Assembly (NCBI GenBank): GCA_015501585.1
Contig: JADNRY010000058.1
Location: forward strand, 124,001-188,000
Source of the DNA: Rhodocollybia butyracea
Taxonomy: Eukaryota; Basidiomycota; Agaricomycetes; Agaricales; Omphalotaceae
Length of the DNA: 64,000 nucleotides
Direction: 5' to 3'
The notes below the pieces were generated by a model. That model was not told where the DNA came from. It did no database searches and saw only the letters and a list, made by a program, of their open reading frames with translations. Below, piece after piece: positions 10,748-23,429 of the stretch. The first letter of the stretch is position 1; every line of letters begins with the position of its first letter. The position numbers and the translations under genes were made by a program.

Positions 10748-12397
10748 GGCTACTAGGTTTATATGAAGTTGGTAGAAAATCGAAGACTGATGGTGAACTA
10801 GACCTGCTAGTTATTGAGGGGCGAGAAGGGAACGAAACCAGTCGTATTGGGAAAAGTAAACTGAAGTTTGGATGCATTTATACCATGACGGTTCTACTGT
10901 GGCTGAACTTGGGAGCACTGGAAAGCCTAGTTTGAAACATTCCAGTGTGCAAGAAACCACCGAAACATATCATGCCAAGTTGATTGAACTCGAGCCTCGC
11001 TTGTGCCAAGTATCCGATAAGTTGCTTAGGGAACTAAGTAGAAAGTAAAAATGTTATGAACTTTATCGCTTTTGCCCCTTATTGCGAATGATTCCAGAGT
11101 CCCACCGATGAGTCATTCACTAACGAAGTAACTGGAAATGCCAAAAACAGTATTGCGATAATACTTCAGTACTTCTCTCACTGGAATCTCCCGGCAATTG
11201 TCTGGCACAGGATCAACTCAGAATGGCTTCGATCGTACTCAGCCATCACTGAACATACTTAGTCCTGCTGTTTCTTGGATATTTTGACCCTGAATCACTG
11301 TGTTGTCCGGAAACACTACCTTTCAAACTTCGTAGTTTCCCCATTATGTATAGTAGCTACCATCCTGTACCCATTCACTCATACCTCGCATAGTGTATAA
11401 AGCTATGTCTTTTAAAGCAAAGCGCGAGCCGTCACTTCTTACCCGTAAAGAATAAAATCCTCAGAGGTGAATTAACATTAAGTATACAGATTCGAAGCGG
11501 CCCTCGTGGGTCCAGCCCGGTCCAAGTACTGAAGGCTTTTCACGCAGCGGACTCGGATGAACGCGGCAAGAATGGCAATGATCAATGCAGTAGGTAGTTC
11601 AGTTTACCTGTGATTCTTAAATGGAGGAACGGCTGCTTCAGCTCTGTTCCTTCGGTCTACATAGAGGTATCATCGTAATGCATTTGTCAACTGCTTCCAA
11701 CCGGTACCACTGAATACAGGCAGACGGTATCGTAAAGCCACTCCCGCATCTTCCCCGGGCTTTCAAATTGGATCGTTTGAACTGTGCCAGGCTGAGATGA
11801 AATGCGTAGATAAGTCGCAGCCCGGCAGCAAAAATGGGAAAGCATAGCAGCCGATCCTCAGGAGTTAGGTCTAATACAGGCTTTGTCAGAATTTCTCGAT
11901 GTCACACACGCAGCTGAGTGGGAGGGTCCTAACTGTTGGGACAAGGTGGACCCCCAAACCTCAACCTGGGGGAGGATTCCAGCAAGGAGTGGAATACCAG
12001 ATGCACGTGGGCAGTGATACCACTTGCGTTGTCGGTTATCGACTGATCCTTGGATTCTCCATTACTAGCCGCAGCGTCTATTCATCTATTATAATAAGCT
12101 TCTCAAAATACATGTCCTCGACCACCCAAATCAAAACTCTTCACAAGTACTTTCAGTCTGGTACAGTTTTACATCAAAGATGCGTACAATAATTATGATA
12201 TTCGATAGTGTAGAGGTGATAACAGAGTTGCTCGGAGTTGGGATTGCTCCGAGAAATTTACTGATAAGTACAAGCACAACGAATATATACAACAAGTAGG
12301 TGGAAAAGTTCAGAGAACATCAGCTAATAAGTACAGTCTATACGGTACAGAAGAACACCCAACACGATGGTATAATGTAGAGGAAAAAAAATAAGCA
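10748..12397. other. Gene-poor 1.6-kb region
   Basis: I find no supported gene. A 97-codon frame at 11899-12192 has no motif. The right part (about 12200-12397) should be the 3' untranslated region of the adenylate cyclase. No tandem repeat, terminal inverted repeat or tRNA-like fold was noticed. Confidence 0.4.
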
Positions 12398-15300
12398 CTA
12401 TATACCCTGAACGATACTCAATATCGATTGCAACGTCCGCTCGTCAATGCACCCTTTTTTGTTCAGTGCAGATATCAACGAATCTTTGACCGAAGCCTCA
12501 TTGGCCTTCTCCCTAATCTTCGCTATCGCGTTTTCAATCCTCCCAGACAACGAATCCAACACTAGTGTCATATCCCTATCGGTCGACGTCTTTTCATCCA
12601 GCGGAGGCAGCAGCAAGTTTGGATCTCCGTAGATATATAGTAGATCCTCCTCTTCGTCATGGTCCTGTTCGCTGATCGTCTGGATTGAGCTCTTCCGCTC
12701 TGCAATCTCCCGGAAAATGCGTGATGTCGCAAGAGACTCGAGCCTAAGACACACCAATCCCAGCTGTCGGATTTGCGACACACTGAACTGTACCCTCGAG
12801 CCCGAGGCACCTGGGTCGACTACAGTATCGCGGAGGTTAGATCGGGAGCCAAGGTGTGCCGGATAAATGGCAGAAAGCTGCTCAGGAAGTTCGAGCCCTT
12901 TGAGCTTGACCTCCCCAATATCGATTATCGTTACCCCGAGTTTTCGGACGTTGTCTACCGCCTCATGTGGCTGAGAATTCGATTGTAGTGTCGGAGAACC
13001 ATTAAGCAGCTGCGCCTTAATCTCTCGAATGACCTCCTGACTGCACATGATCTGCCCTCCAGCAGCACTCGAGTTAATTCGCGCAGAACGGTTGACCATT
13101 GGACCGAAATAGTCCATTCTGTGGTTGACTGGGTCGACCTCGCACAGAGGAGAACCACAGTGAATACCCATGCGAACAGAAAGACCTTGCGCAATGAGTC
13201 GATTATCAAGGTCGTAAATCTGTTTCCCGTCTTCGCATTCGAGGATTTCCAGCGGCCATTCCTGTTCAAGCAACTCCATTTGAACAGTCAAGCACCACCA
13301 GACTGCCTGCATAGTAGTTGGAAAGGCACACATAAAGGAATCACCTTCAGTCTTGACCTCGTACCCACCACAAAACCGAAGTGTACGCCTAAGGAGCGTA
13401 TTGTGCAACCTCCACGCGGTATTCATTCCCCGATTCACATCCCACAGATGTGTTGAATTTCGTATATCTGTGAATACCAGAGCGATATGACCTTCTGGTG
13501 CTGGGGGTTCGTCTTTTAGCCTGGCCAGTGAACGATCAGGTACTCTGGTCTTCGAATTTATAGGCTTGTACATCTGTGGATCCGCAATCGAATTCTCACG
13601 ACTCCTTCCCGTGAACAAGTCTGACACTGAGATGACCATGATCATAGTACTTCCGTCCGCGCCGTAACTGAGTGCGAAGTCCCTGAGCTTCTGTGCAGCA
13701 AGCATTGGTTCGCCATGATCACGTCGAGCGATGTCAACCGCTGTCTTGTACGAGACAAAGTCCCATAGGCCCCGATTAGCAATGATGACAAACTCGTCTT
13801 GCTCCGAAAGCTCCCAAGTGGTTATATCTGGACGAGCGTTAATGGGGGGAAGGTGGAAGAAACCGAATGAACGACTAATATCAATCTCGTCGTTGACCAG
13901 CCCTTCGGGTGATATCCATCCTTCTGCTGCTCGAATCCGGGAGATTTCCAGAGGATGATAGGGATCGTGTTTGAGCGAGACCGGCCGGGGTTTACCTCCT
14001 CTCGACACAACCGCGAGGGCATCCCCAACATTGGCAATATACATTGTCTTTCCTCGAAAGTACAGCACAGCCCCAGACGCGCCACCTCTCGAAACAAAAG
14101 CATCAGTAATATCCGCATTGGATCCTACAATCCCACTCGACGAAGACGACGCCTGCACCTGCTTCCGGTTCGAAAACAGTTCATCATGGAGATTCTGGTT
14201 AATCTTGAGGAAGCTCCTCCTCAACGCATCCGTGTAACCCTCTGCTCGCTCTTTTTTCAGCGCGTTAAGTTGTCCCTTGAAAACCTTGACAAAGTTGTCC
14301 CTCAAGTACTTTGCAATTTTGTTCCCACTAATCCCAGCGGGCATGGCCTTGGGCGGGTGGCTCCTCCCAAATATTGCAAACAGCGCTTCGTCTTTCCGGG
14401 CGGACGGAAACTCATGTACTAAGTCAAGCATATTGAGATGTTCGTTCCGACCTAGTGTATCTGCGATCCCATAGGCCATACCACAGACGGTGCTCTCGGA
14501 TGTACGGATACGCCGATCTTCATGCTCATCTGGGATGTCTGCGGTTTGACCAGTCGTGGTGATAGTGATATCCATGAGACCAAGAACGCGAATCTGGGCC
14601 AGATCAGAGAATCCACCGAGGGATTGCTGGCGAATGGCAGCGGCAGAGGATCCAGGGTCACGGCTATGACGAGATCCACCGTGGCCCAACTTGGTGTAGT
14701 CGGATTTGATCTGCAGATGCTTGTTCCCTGAGAGATTGAGATACTTGAGGTTTTTGTTGAAGTTCCTGACGAGCGAAAAATAACCTAATTAGTAAGGTTT
14801 CAACAGGAGCGAGGCAACCGAAACTACTCACCAATTCCAATCAAATTCCCAATTATAAATATTATACTTCAACAAATTACTCCCCACATCCAATATCATC
14901 AGACTTGTCACTTTCCCCAGCTCTTGCGGAAGCGTCTGGAGTCGATTCCCATTTAAAAACAACGTCGTCATCCGAGTCATCCGTGCAAGCTCTTCTGTCG
15001 GTAAAGTAGTTATCCGGTTTCCACTAAGGTACAACTCCTCGAGACAGGACTTTTGTGTTGGTTGCGACTTTTGTGTTTGCGAATGAAGCGTAGGTGTAGA
15101 TGCAGACCAAGAAGGTGGAGGTGTGGGGAGCGGAGGCACTTCGCTGAGAAAGTTTTTGAAAAACGTGGGCGGGAGGTCCTGAATGAGGTTGAACGACAGA
15201 TTTAAAACCTTTAACTCCGGGAATAACGACAAGAATCCAAGGGCGTCCGCGGTAAGCTGGTTTTCGCCGAGGTACAGCTTTTCCAGTGCGTATGCGAGGG

Positions 15301-18300
15301 AGGGAAGGCGGGAACCTGAACTGGTATTTGACACCGAAACAACCGAGGTTTTCCGCTTGTCAAGCGTATTTAAAGAATCCGCGTCTGGGTCTCCTTCTGT
15401 AGTAGAACCAGGTGAATGTGATTGCAGCTGAGTCGTCGGTGGAGGTGCACAAGGCGCTTCCCACTTTTCAATCATGTTACTGGTAGCATTGAGCTTGATC
15501 AAGCTTGCACAAGCCCATAGCTCTCCAGGAAGCTCTGTCAGATTATTCTCATGCACATCGAGTATCTCGAGTTTCCTCAGTCTCCCAATCCCTTCCGGGA
15601 GTCTTTCCAGGATATTGTCAGCACATTTCAGCGTTTCCAGGTATTCTAGATCACCCAGAGTCGGAGGGAGTGTTTTGATAGTGTTGTGCGAAAGGTTAAG
15701 GACGCGGAGGGAAGGGAGAGAGGACAGCGCTCGGGAAGAGATGGAGGATAGTTTCGCATGAGAAACATCTAGCGAGAAGAGAGCAGTGTAGGGACCTGGA
15801 TTGTCGATGGATCCAGTGACACGGAGTTCCGTAATTTCATTATACCCAGCCTCAATCGCCTTCAAACAAGGTCCCAAACACAGATCCACTCCCGACAACC
15901 GGTTATGATCTGTACTCAACATCTCGAGCTTTGGCAGCATCCCGATAACAGACATATCCGAAATAGCATTCCGCCTACAATCGAGCCGACGGAGCGAAAC
16001 AAGAGACTCGGCTTTCGGAGGGATAGAAGTAATTTGGTTCCCCACCATAATCAGGTGTTCCAAATTCCGCAAATCGCCGATTTCCTCTGGGAGCTCGAGG
16101 ATGTTGTTGAAGGAGATATCGAGGTCACGGAGGGACTCGAGGCGACATACGACAACGGGAAGAACTTTGAACTTGTTGTTGCTAATGTTCAGATCTGTGA
16201 GCTTGCGTAGTCGAGGTAGATGCCACGGCAGTTTCTCCATCCGGTTGTTCTGCACTTTCAACACTTTCAATCCTGGGATATGATCGATATACGCATCGTC
16301 GAGGTCTCCGATCCTATTTGAACTCAGGTCCAACCGAGTAAGGGAAGTTGCAAAGCGGATATTAGGAGGGACTTTTTTCAAAGCCATATGGGATAAGCGG
16401 AGTTCGGTGAAAGATGTGGAGGTGGATTGGATGAAATCGAGAGGGAGATCGAGCATGGGGTTGCGTGAGAGGGAGAGGGAGATGATTTCGGCGGCGTGCT
16501 GGTGTAAATCCACGGGAATAGTGCGGAGAGAACGACCGGAGAGGTCGACTTGTTCATAATTTTCGATGTTAAGGGATTGCTCCTAAATAAAAGTGTGAAT
16601 CTTCTACCTCTTGTACACAGAAATAACCGTACCGCAGGCCCAAACACCTGGCTCTTATACACGAACTTCAATAAAAACGCCAGCCCTTCACCACGTAAGA
16701 GCTCTATTCCATCTGTCGCGTCATACCCTGCTTGTTCAAGCCGACGACGAACAATATCCGCCGGTCGCTCCGTTTGACCAAGGATTCGCTCTATCGGTCA
16801 ATGGGTCAGCTACAGCACTCTCAAAAACAAAAACAAAAACCCACCTCTTCCCCGTTCTTTCAAATACAGCTTGTGCGTCTCCCTCTCTTCCCCAAGCAAT
16901 AGTTTCGCATTCAACGCCGGCTGCAACATCGCAACCGTAACATTGAACCCACACGAAACTACATGATACGTGTTATTCGCTCGATAGATTCTTATCTTGA
17001 ACGTTTCCCTGGAAGATTGTTGGCCTTGATGAGAGGGTCTTCGAACTCCCAGTGACGACGAGTGTGAGGCGAGGGTCCCAAGGCTATCGATATCATCGCG
17101 AATCGAAGGATCGGCGGACGAGAACACGGGGTTGGGATTACTGTTCTTTCTCTTCTCTATGAACTTTCTCTTTCCCTTCTTTTCAGTACCATTCGATGTG
17201 GAGGCGATGGATCCCGAAATGGAGGGCGTGTAACGCGAGGCCGAGAATACCGTCGTCGAAGTGTTCGTGGTTGAGAAGGATCTAACCGAGTCAGTGGGAG
17301 GAATCCGCCGACCAAGTTCGTCCACCCCTGTTCTGGCCCTCGACAATCCCATATCGTAATCGTCGTCGTCGTCGTCATCGTAGTCGTTTTTTTGGTGGTT
17401 GTGCGAATACTAACGGTCTGCCCCCGCCTACTGTCCCTCTGCCTCCCAGTCCAAGGCTCCCTATACTTCCCGAGCCAGGTGTGCGATCTCCGTTAGACCT
17501 TATTGGTGAAGTACCATGCGCCATCATATCATCTTCGGAACTCGAATAATCCGACTCGACCTCGGGTGCGCCCAAATCAATGACCCAGGATTCAGGAGGT
17601 ACCCAAGGATGCGCATGGTCGGAATTGGGATCTGAGTTGAAGGCGCTGTTGTTGTTGTTGGGTTGCGGGGCAACGCTGAGGCTACCACCATGTAACCCGT
17701 TGTTGCTTGTAGGGGGAAGCACGTTTCTTTGTACAAACTTTTTGTGTTCGTTGGCTTCAGCAATGACAGTGCGAGGAGAGATGGTTTTTTCAAGGTTCGC
17801 GAGAGATGAAACACGGGGTGGGGAGGATGTAGTTGCTGGTGGGAGGCTACGCGTGTCTGAAGAGAACGGTATACCGTTGCCGTTCGATGCAGGTAACGAA
17901 AAGGGATTGTGGAAGTCAGAGGGTTTGATGAGGCCGAGGTGTGGATTGTTGTTCGTCATGGAAGATCTATGAGAGTGAAGAGAATGTTTATCGTCTGAGA
18001 TGCTTCGTATCGACGGAGCTGTGGTGTGAATGACATTAACAGAGGGCGCGGATATGAGAACACTACTGTCCACAATCCCGTCCATCTTCTCCAAATCTGT
18101 ATCCAGCGTCATTATGACTTCGTCTGGTGCGGAAGAACCCATTGAACCAGACAAAAAGTCTCCGTCCTTTTCCCTCTTGCGAAGTGAATTCTTGGGCGTG
18201 GGTAGTTCTGGTACCGGAGGGTTTAGACTGGGATGATCTTCGGGTTTCTGCTTCAGTCCTTTTGAGCTCTTCCGCTTAATTAATGATCTAAGCCTTTGTC

Positions 18301-18753
18301 TCGGGCCAGACGACGACGATGTTGGAGGCGAAGAAGTCCCATTTATGGAAACTTTACTGCTGCTACTGGTGTTGGGGTAGAACAAAGATGATGCGACTTT
18401 GCGTATGCTTGTGCCTTGAGTATATTGCGACGAACTAGAAGGAAGGAACAAGGTAGATTGAGACTCGGAAGCGTGCTTCACGAAGCCTCTCGACGAGTTG
18501 CTGGAAGAGAACGTGCCGCTCGTTTTCGTTGGTGACGAATTTTTCTGAAAGAGATAATTAATTGCATAGTATCAAGTAAAGAACAAAGACTCACTTCCTC
18601 CATCCAGGGCGTAATTTGTTCCAAATCTCTATCCAAGCTCGAATCTTTGGACACTCTCCCTTGGGTAATATCCACATTGATTTCTGGAATATCGATAATC
18701 TTTCCAGTGTTGTCCACCTTGACCACATTGTTCAAGTGAAGCGAATTACGCAT
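12398..18753 (-). CDS. Adenylate cyclase (RA-LRR-PP2C-like-cyclase)
   Basis: This large multi-exon gene encodes about 2,000 residues and makes cAMP, usually at the membrane under Ras and G-alpha control. The likely start is the ATG at 18753 (MRNSLHLNNVV). Exon 1 ends at 18595, exon 2 covers 18544-17415 and exon 3 starts near 17332. In order: a disordered Ser-rich N-terminus, then a Ras-association-like region (TFKIRIYRANNTYHVVSC and on to GQTERPADIVRRRLEQAGY). More than fifteen leucine-rich repeats follow (16600-14700). A PP2C-like domain comes next, then the class III catalytic domain, with the metal-binding Asp in HIALVFTDIRNSTHLWD and the VKTEGDSFM motif. In the PP2C-like part the catalytic DGHGG is replaced by FGRSHPP and the usual SDGLWD reads NRGLWD, so it is probably a pseudophosphatase. 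The order matches Cyr1/Uac1/Cac1. The junction near 17414-17333 is the least certain. Confidence 0.93.
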
Positions 18754-19672
18754 AGTGGTAGAGAATGAAGTGTGGAATTGCACGACAGCACACAGCCGTT
18801 GTGATTGTTGGGGCTGGCAGCCACAGGCCGCGATGAGTATATGAGAGGAAAAGGCCTGGGAACCAGCGTTGCTTCAAGGATTGCACTGGTATATTCTTTG
18901 AAGAAATCAGTAGAGTTGATTAGCAGGGAAACGAAGAGAAGAACAAACTTGTGATGTTTGTTAATAACAGACGTCGGCAGAATCTTCGGACAAGGAAAAT
19001 TAATTCCGCAAGTCAAGACGTCGTACGTTGAAAGGGAAACTTACCACATCTGCCTTGTAGCTAAAGACAGTAAAGTGTCAAACAACGGAGACAGCGCAGG
19101 ATTCTCTGGCCGGACCGGATTAGCCGGGTACCTCGTTCGAGGCAACTTGTGTGTTCTCATCATTGACAGTAACTAGATAACTACACTAACACTCCCGCTC
19201 GCGAACGAAAACATTCTGGCCCATCCAGCCACTCCCGCTACACATCGTCAAAGATGAGCCGGACAAAACCGTTGGGCTCAAGATCCACCACCCAAATTAG
19301 ACTAGCACAGCACGCCACCCGAAAACCAGAGTGAAAGCGTGGTAGATTACAGACTTGAAGACTTGGAGATACCACGCTATCTTGGCCACAAGTTGCAAAA
19401 TCTCCATAACAGTCAATCAGTATCAAATCAGTATACACATGTCCAAAAACTAAAACCCATTCAGCAACTACAAATATTTATAGCTTCAAAAATCCCCGTA
19501 TGATTAGCATCCTATTCCTCTCACCGTACTTTCCGGGGCCGCAGACACCACAAATGAGTCAACAACGGCTGTAGTATGCCGAATCTGTTGGATTGACAAA
19601 GTACAAGAGGTACGTTGTCACTGCAAGTTTTACCACTGACGATATGACCACCCAAAGCGTCAGATTAACCAA
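18754..19672. other. Upstream region of adenylate cyclase
   Basis: About 0.9 kb contains the cyclase promoter and possibly a 5' untranslated exon. Only short frames without domains are present. Confidence 0.4.
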
Positions 19673-19769
19673 GCCCCCGTTGTCTAATGGTTATGATATC
19701 AGACTTCTATCTACCATGAGGAATGCATCGAGAATCTGAAGGTTGCGGGTTCGAGTCCCGCCGGGGGTT
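19673..19769 (+). tRNA. tRNA-Arg (UCU) with a 24-nt intron
   Basis: The cloverleaf can be drawn by hand. The acceptor stem GCCCCCG pairs with CGGGGGT (with a terminal G-U pair). The anticodon stem is TCAGA/TCTGA, and the T arm is GCGGG-TTCGAGT-CCCGC. The anticodon TCT lies at 19706-19708. An intron of about 24 nt (19710-19733) sits one base 3' of the anticodon, the canonical position for eukaryotic tRNA introns. The gene lies about 200 bp upstream of twinfilin. Confidence 0.93.
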
Positions 19770-19971
19770 TCAGTCGTTATCAGCTTTTTGCTTACAGTTG
19801 TTCCGCTATTTGAGTAAGCAGTCTTGCGCCCTCATTGTTTTCCATTGCGCCATATGTCTGCACCTTGGTTTGTGTTAGTGACAACTTCTGATAAGTCACA
19901 GAAGAAGGCGTCGCATAAGCGCCAACATCAGTGCAAAGCGCTGAATTTATTTAACTCGTTGCAAACCACAA

Positions 19972-21236
19972 ATGTCGGCCACATCTGGTATTGGCGTCTC
20001 TCAAGAACTAATATCTCAATTCTCGTCTGCCGTAGAATCCAAATCTGTCCGATTTCTCAAAGTCTCGATACAAGATGGTCAGTAATCTATAACTGGAACG
20101 CGCTTGTACTTTCAACCTTTCTGACCTTAGTTCACGACCATAGAATCACTTGTACCCGACCAAAGCGTCCCAATTGAAGGTTCTTTACAAGAAGATCTCT
20201 CTATGCTTCAAGATCTCCTGCTGGATAATGTGCCAGCCTACATTCTGGCGAAATTAGACGAGCCTTCCCCGGAATGGTTGGCGATTTATTACGTGCCAGA
20301 CTCTGCGAAAGTCAGGGATAAGGCTCGTATATAACATTCCTCGATCCCCCAGAGCCTTTTCTAATGCTTCTTCCTTAGATGCTTTACGCCTCCACTCGAG
20401 CCTCCCTTCTCAAATCACTTGGATCAACCGTGTTCACCGACTCCCTTTTCGCCACATCCAAATCGGATCTGACTCATGAAGCGTACCTCTCTCATCTGAA
20501 ACATATGGCTGCGCCAAAACCTCTCTCCGCTCGCGAACAAGAGATGGCTGATATTCGCGCAGCCGAACGCAGCACTCCTACATACGAAGGAAGTCGGGCA
20601 AGGACATCCATTGTTGGGACTGGTGTGGGTCTCGATTGGACCCCCGAGGTGGAGAGTGCAGTTGAAGACCTTGGCAAAGGAGAGGAAGACGCAATAGTCG
20701 TCATCGTACGTGTCAAATATTCTCAATCGGATGCATCTTGATCAGTCTATTGCAGACCGTCGACTCGGAGACACTCACGCTATCCTCCACCTCATCAGCA
20801 ACAATAGAATCGCTCAAATCAAGCCTGCCTTCCTCCGAACCCTGCTACGCGTTCTTTGCTTGGTCACACAATCACACTGATCCTCCTAGACGCGAAATAA
20901 GTGCGTAGTCAACTTATCATCATGTTCTACTCATGTTCTAACTTTGTACTTGCCTATAGTATTCATCTACTCATGCCTTCCACCTCTCCTGTGAAACACC
21001 GGATGGTCTACTCATCCGGATGCTCTGGAGTTTTTCAGGCTGCCAAAACACTTCTTTCTTCTTCTTCTTCACATCTGAATGCACGGAAAATCGAAACATC
21101 TGATCCTGCAGAGTTGGATGAGGCGTATCTGAAAAGCGAGTTGGCCCTTGATACGATGGAAAGCACAGCTACGAGTGCTGGTGATGCTGCTCGATCTTTT
21201 GCGAGACCAAGAGGACCTGCGAGAAAGAGACCCTAG
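19972..21236 (+). CDS. TWF1: Twinfilin (two ADF-homology domains)
   Basis: This actin-monomer-binding and capping-regulator protein has about 325 residues in five exons. Exon 1 is 19972-20077 (MSATSGIGVSQELISQF). Exon 2 starts at 20144 (ESLVPDQ), exon 3 near 20379 (MLYASTRASLLKSLG, a hallmark of ADF-H domains), exon 4 near 20756 (TVDSETLTLSS) and exon 5 covers 20971-21236 (FIYSCPSTSPVKHRMVYSS). All joins keep frame. The intron before exon 3 has no usable GT: the only in-frame junction is AAG|GC..TTAG, so it appears to be a GC-AG intron. The C-terminal tail ends in a basic ARSFARPRGPARKRP. A decayed copy of this 3' end lies downstream near 22936, marking the edge of a segmental duplication. 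Confidence 0.9.
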
Positions 21237-21548
21237 CTTTGAAATGTGTATAATGTTAGCCTCGAATCAGCACCTGCTGCCTAGTCGTGAGTTGATATCA
21301 CTTCAGCAACATCTTTGATCGAGCTTCATCAAAGTACAGATGCTCGAGTCTAGTATAATGTTTGCACTCGATGATATCCAAGCAATGAGCATATGGACCA
21401 ACTGCGCTTATTTGATTCCGTGGACCAAAAAGGAAACCACAGCAGAACTTTGCATCTGTTCCATGACCGAAAATAGAAGGCCCTGTTTTATGATAATATA
21501 TTATATGCAGAGCAGTAACTCGACGGCCAGATCTTCAAGCCTGGTACC
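21237..21548. other. Spacer before thioesterase copy 1
   Basis: This is the twinfilin 3' region and the promoter of the first thioesterase. Bases 21419-21482 recur as an inverted, diverged copy at 23061-23124. An AT-rich stretch lies near 21490-21510, and the ACTCGACGGCCAG block just before the start recurs before copy 2. Confidence 0.5.
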
Positions 21549-22311
21549 ATGTCTCTCGTATTCGACACAACCTATACTAGCTCTTACACTCACAACCTGA
21601 TCACTGGAAATGCGACAAACAAGATCAAAAAGCTCGCTGATATCGTGGTCCATACACCCTCTCATTCCCCAGAGTGGCGACCAAAGTTGTTTGCTGCTTC
21701 AATAATGGACAGAATGGTATTGTCAGAAGTGAATATTGGACCTATAACAGAGGAGCCGTCGCGTCAAGAAGCTAAGGTTGTTTTCAGGCTTGTGGTAAAC
21801 GAAGGTCTGTAACAACGGTACCATCTCATCATCGACTCAGAATCGTTGTGTAGAAATGCTCAATCTTGCCAATACCGTTCATGGAGGAGCTCTTGCTTAC
21901 TTTGTGGACTTGTAATTTACGTGCTTGAATTTGACTGCATAACTCTGAGACGTTTCTCTGCATAGCTGCTCTACCATTGCTTTAGGGGTGCTGGATCCAT
22001 TTCATGGGGTGACTGTTACACAAGCCATGAATATCGTTTTTCATTCTCCTGCTTCTCTGTAAGTAGTATTCTGTCCTACACAAACCCTTGCTCTGACTTT
22101 CGTCTCCAGCGACGATACTATTCGGATCGTGAGCAGAAGCGTTACCACAGGTGGAAGGTCTATGTCTGGAAAGACAGAGGTGAGTTGCTAACGATGTCCA
22201 TACTCTATCTCAACCCTGTTGTACTAGATCTGGAACGAAACTCACCGTCGTTTGGTCGTTTCTGGTGTCCAGATCAATATGCGAGCATCTCCGCCGAAGA
22301 GCAAGTTGTGA
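21549..22311 (+). CDS. Hotdog-fold thioesterase, copy 1
   Basis: About 186 residues are encoded in five exons: exon 1 21549-21804, then short exons from near 21855, 21966, 22111 and 22230. Introns are 50-60 nt. The conserved block MLNLANTVHGGALAYFVDF is the signature of PaaI/THEM2-like acyl-CoA thioesterases, with the His-Gly-Gly turn followed by the hotdog helix. Later strands include TVTQAMNIVFHSPASL and the terminal WNETHRRLVVSGVQINMRASPP. These enzymes hydrolyse acyl- or aryl-CoA thioesters; the substrate here is unknown. This is the most divergent of three tandem paralogues: its middle exon reads ILDPFHGV-like (VLDPFHGVTV) where the others read ALDATQK. The frame is intact. Confidence 0.82.
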
Positions 22312-22629
22312 TACCCACAGTGCTCGTCGATTCCAGTGCAGGTCGTTTTACGTTTGTTATAGGGCAGTAGTAGGAGAGATGTATCATAAGTGAACAGAGT
22401 TTGTACACCTTCGACTGATCGTAAATGTGCTGATACTTTTCCGATTACCGTAAGCAGCTTTCATTGACAATTTGACATATTAGCACCAGACTAGTGATTC
22501 CTATGTAGACATGTAGAGCCTGACAAGTTACCTGGTCCAAAGAGAGATCCGGCGAGGGGATACTCTTCAGTAATCAAACTTGATTTTGATAGTCCAAACT
22601 TTAGAATATGGCCAGTCCGCTTTGGCCTA

Positions 22630-22905
22630 AAGCATCAGTGATTCGGCCGTCATGTCAGCACCCGCTCATGACTTGGTATATAGAAAGGCAGGGTGTGGAT
22701 CACACTCACATCTTTCTTTTGTATCGTATCTATCTATCATCTCTGCAACCAGTGCATTCCCCAACTTGAAGTTCCCAATCTTCCGACGCCGCATTCGCTC
22801 TTGGTTGTGCCATGTGGACCATGAACAAGAACGGCGACCAGAAGGAGATGGACGAGCTATGGAAAGGTGCAACTTTTCTGGGATTCTGGTTACGTATGTA
22901 GCCAG
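22630..22905 (+). pseudogene. Remnant of 2OG oxygenase promoter and exon 1
   Basis: This stretch aligns by eye to 26060-26285. Shared landmarks in order are CGCTCATGACTTGG, a TATA-like element (intact TATAAAAGG at 26081, degraded to TATATAGAAAGG here), a C/T-rich leader, CTGCAAC..TGCATTCCC, CTTGGTTGTG and AACGGCGACCAGAAGGAGATGG. The start codon equivalent reads ATC. Indels disturb the frame, and homology stops just after the exon 1 donor region. It is a dead fragment left by tandem duplication. Confidence 0.8.
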
Positions 22906-22935
22906 TGCATTGAATGCCTTTATCGCTGTAAAGTA

Positions 22936-23012
22936 AAGCGCAGCTGGTGATGTTGCTCGATCATTTGCGAAACCAAGAGGACCTGCGAGAAAAAGACCTT
23001 AACTTCGGGATT
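22936..23012 (+). pseudogene. Remnant of twinfilin 3' end
   Basis: About 75 bases match the last coding bases of twinfilin (21172-21250) and still read AGDVARSFAKPRGPARKRP followed by a stop. Only this tail is present. Its position directly after the oxygenase remnant marks a duplication join: the repeated unit ran from the twinfilin tail through a thioesterase gene to the start of the oxygenase. Confidence 0.85.
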
Positions 23013-23429
23013 TGTATGATGTTTACGTTCGAGGATAAATATACTGGCCATTGTAAACGCGGCCATTTATTTTCGGTCGTGGAAGAGATGGAAAAATCTT
23101 CTGTGGTTTCCTTTTTTGGACCGCGGAATTAACGCGATGCGGCGACTCTGTCTGCATTACTTGGTTACTGTAGCCTTGTTGTTCCTAGGCCTGACCCTCG
23201 GTGCTCAGCTTCCAATCTTCTGAGACCACTCTAACGTCTGAAATAGTTTGGACTTTTTACTAGGATATTATGATATGTTAGATGAGAGTGTAATTTCCTT
23301 GGGTCCAGTCAAAAGGCCCCGAGCGAATCAGGTTTCAAAGATGCAAGGTTAAGGGCAGTTAGTTCATAGATAGATAGTTATAAGTATGCACACCAGTAAC
23401 TCGGCGGCCATATAACCAAGCCTGATACC

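Noticed and set aside
12447..14731. Many plus-strand frames opposite adenylate cyclase
   Set aside because: All mirror conserved cyclase, PP2C-like or LRR coding sequence and have no features of their own.
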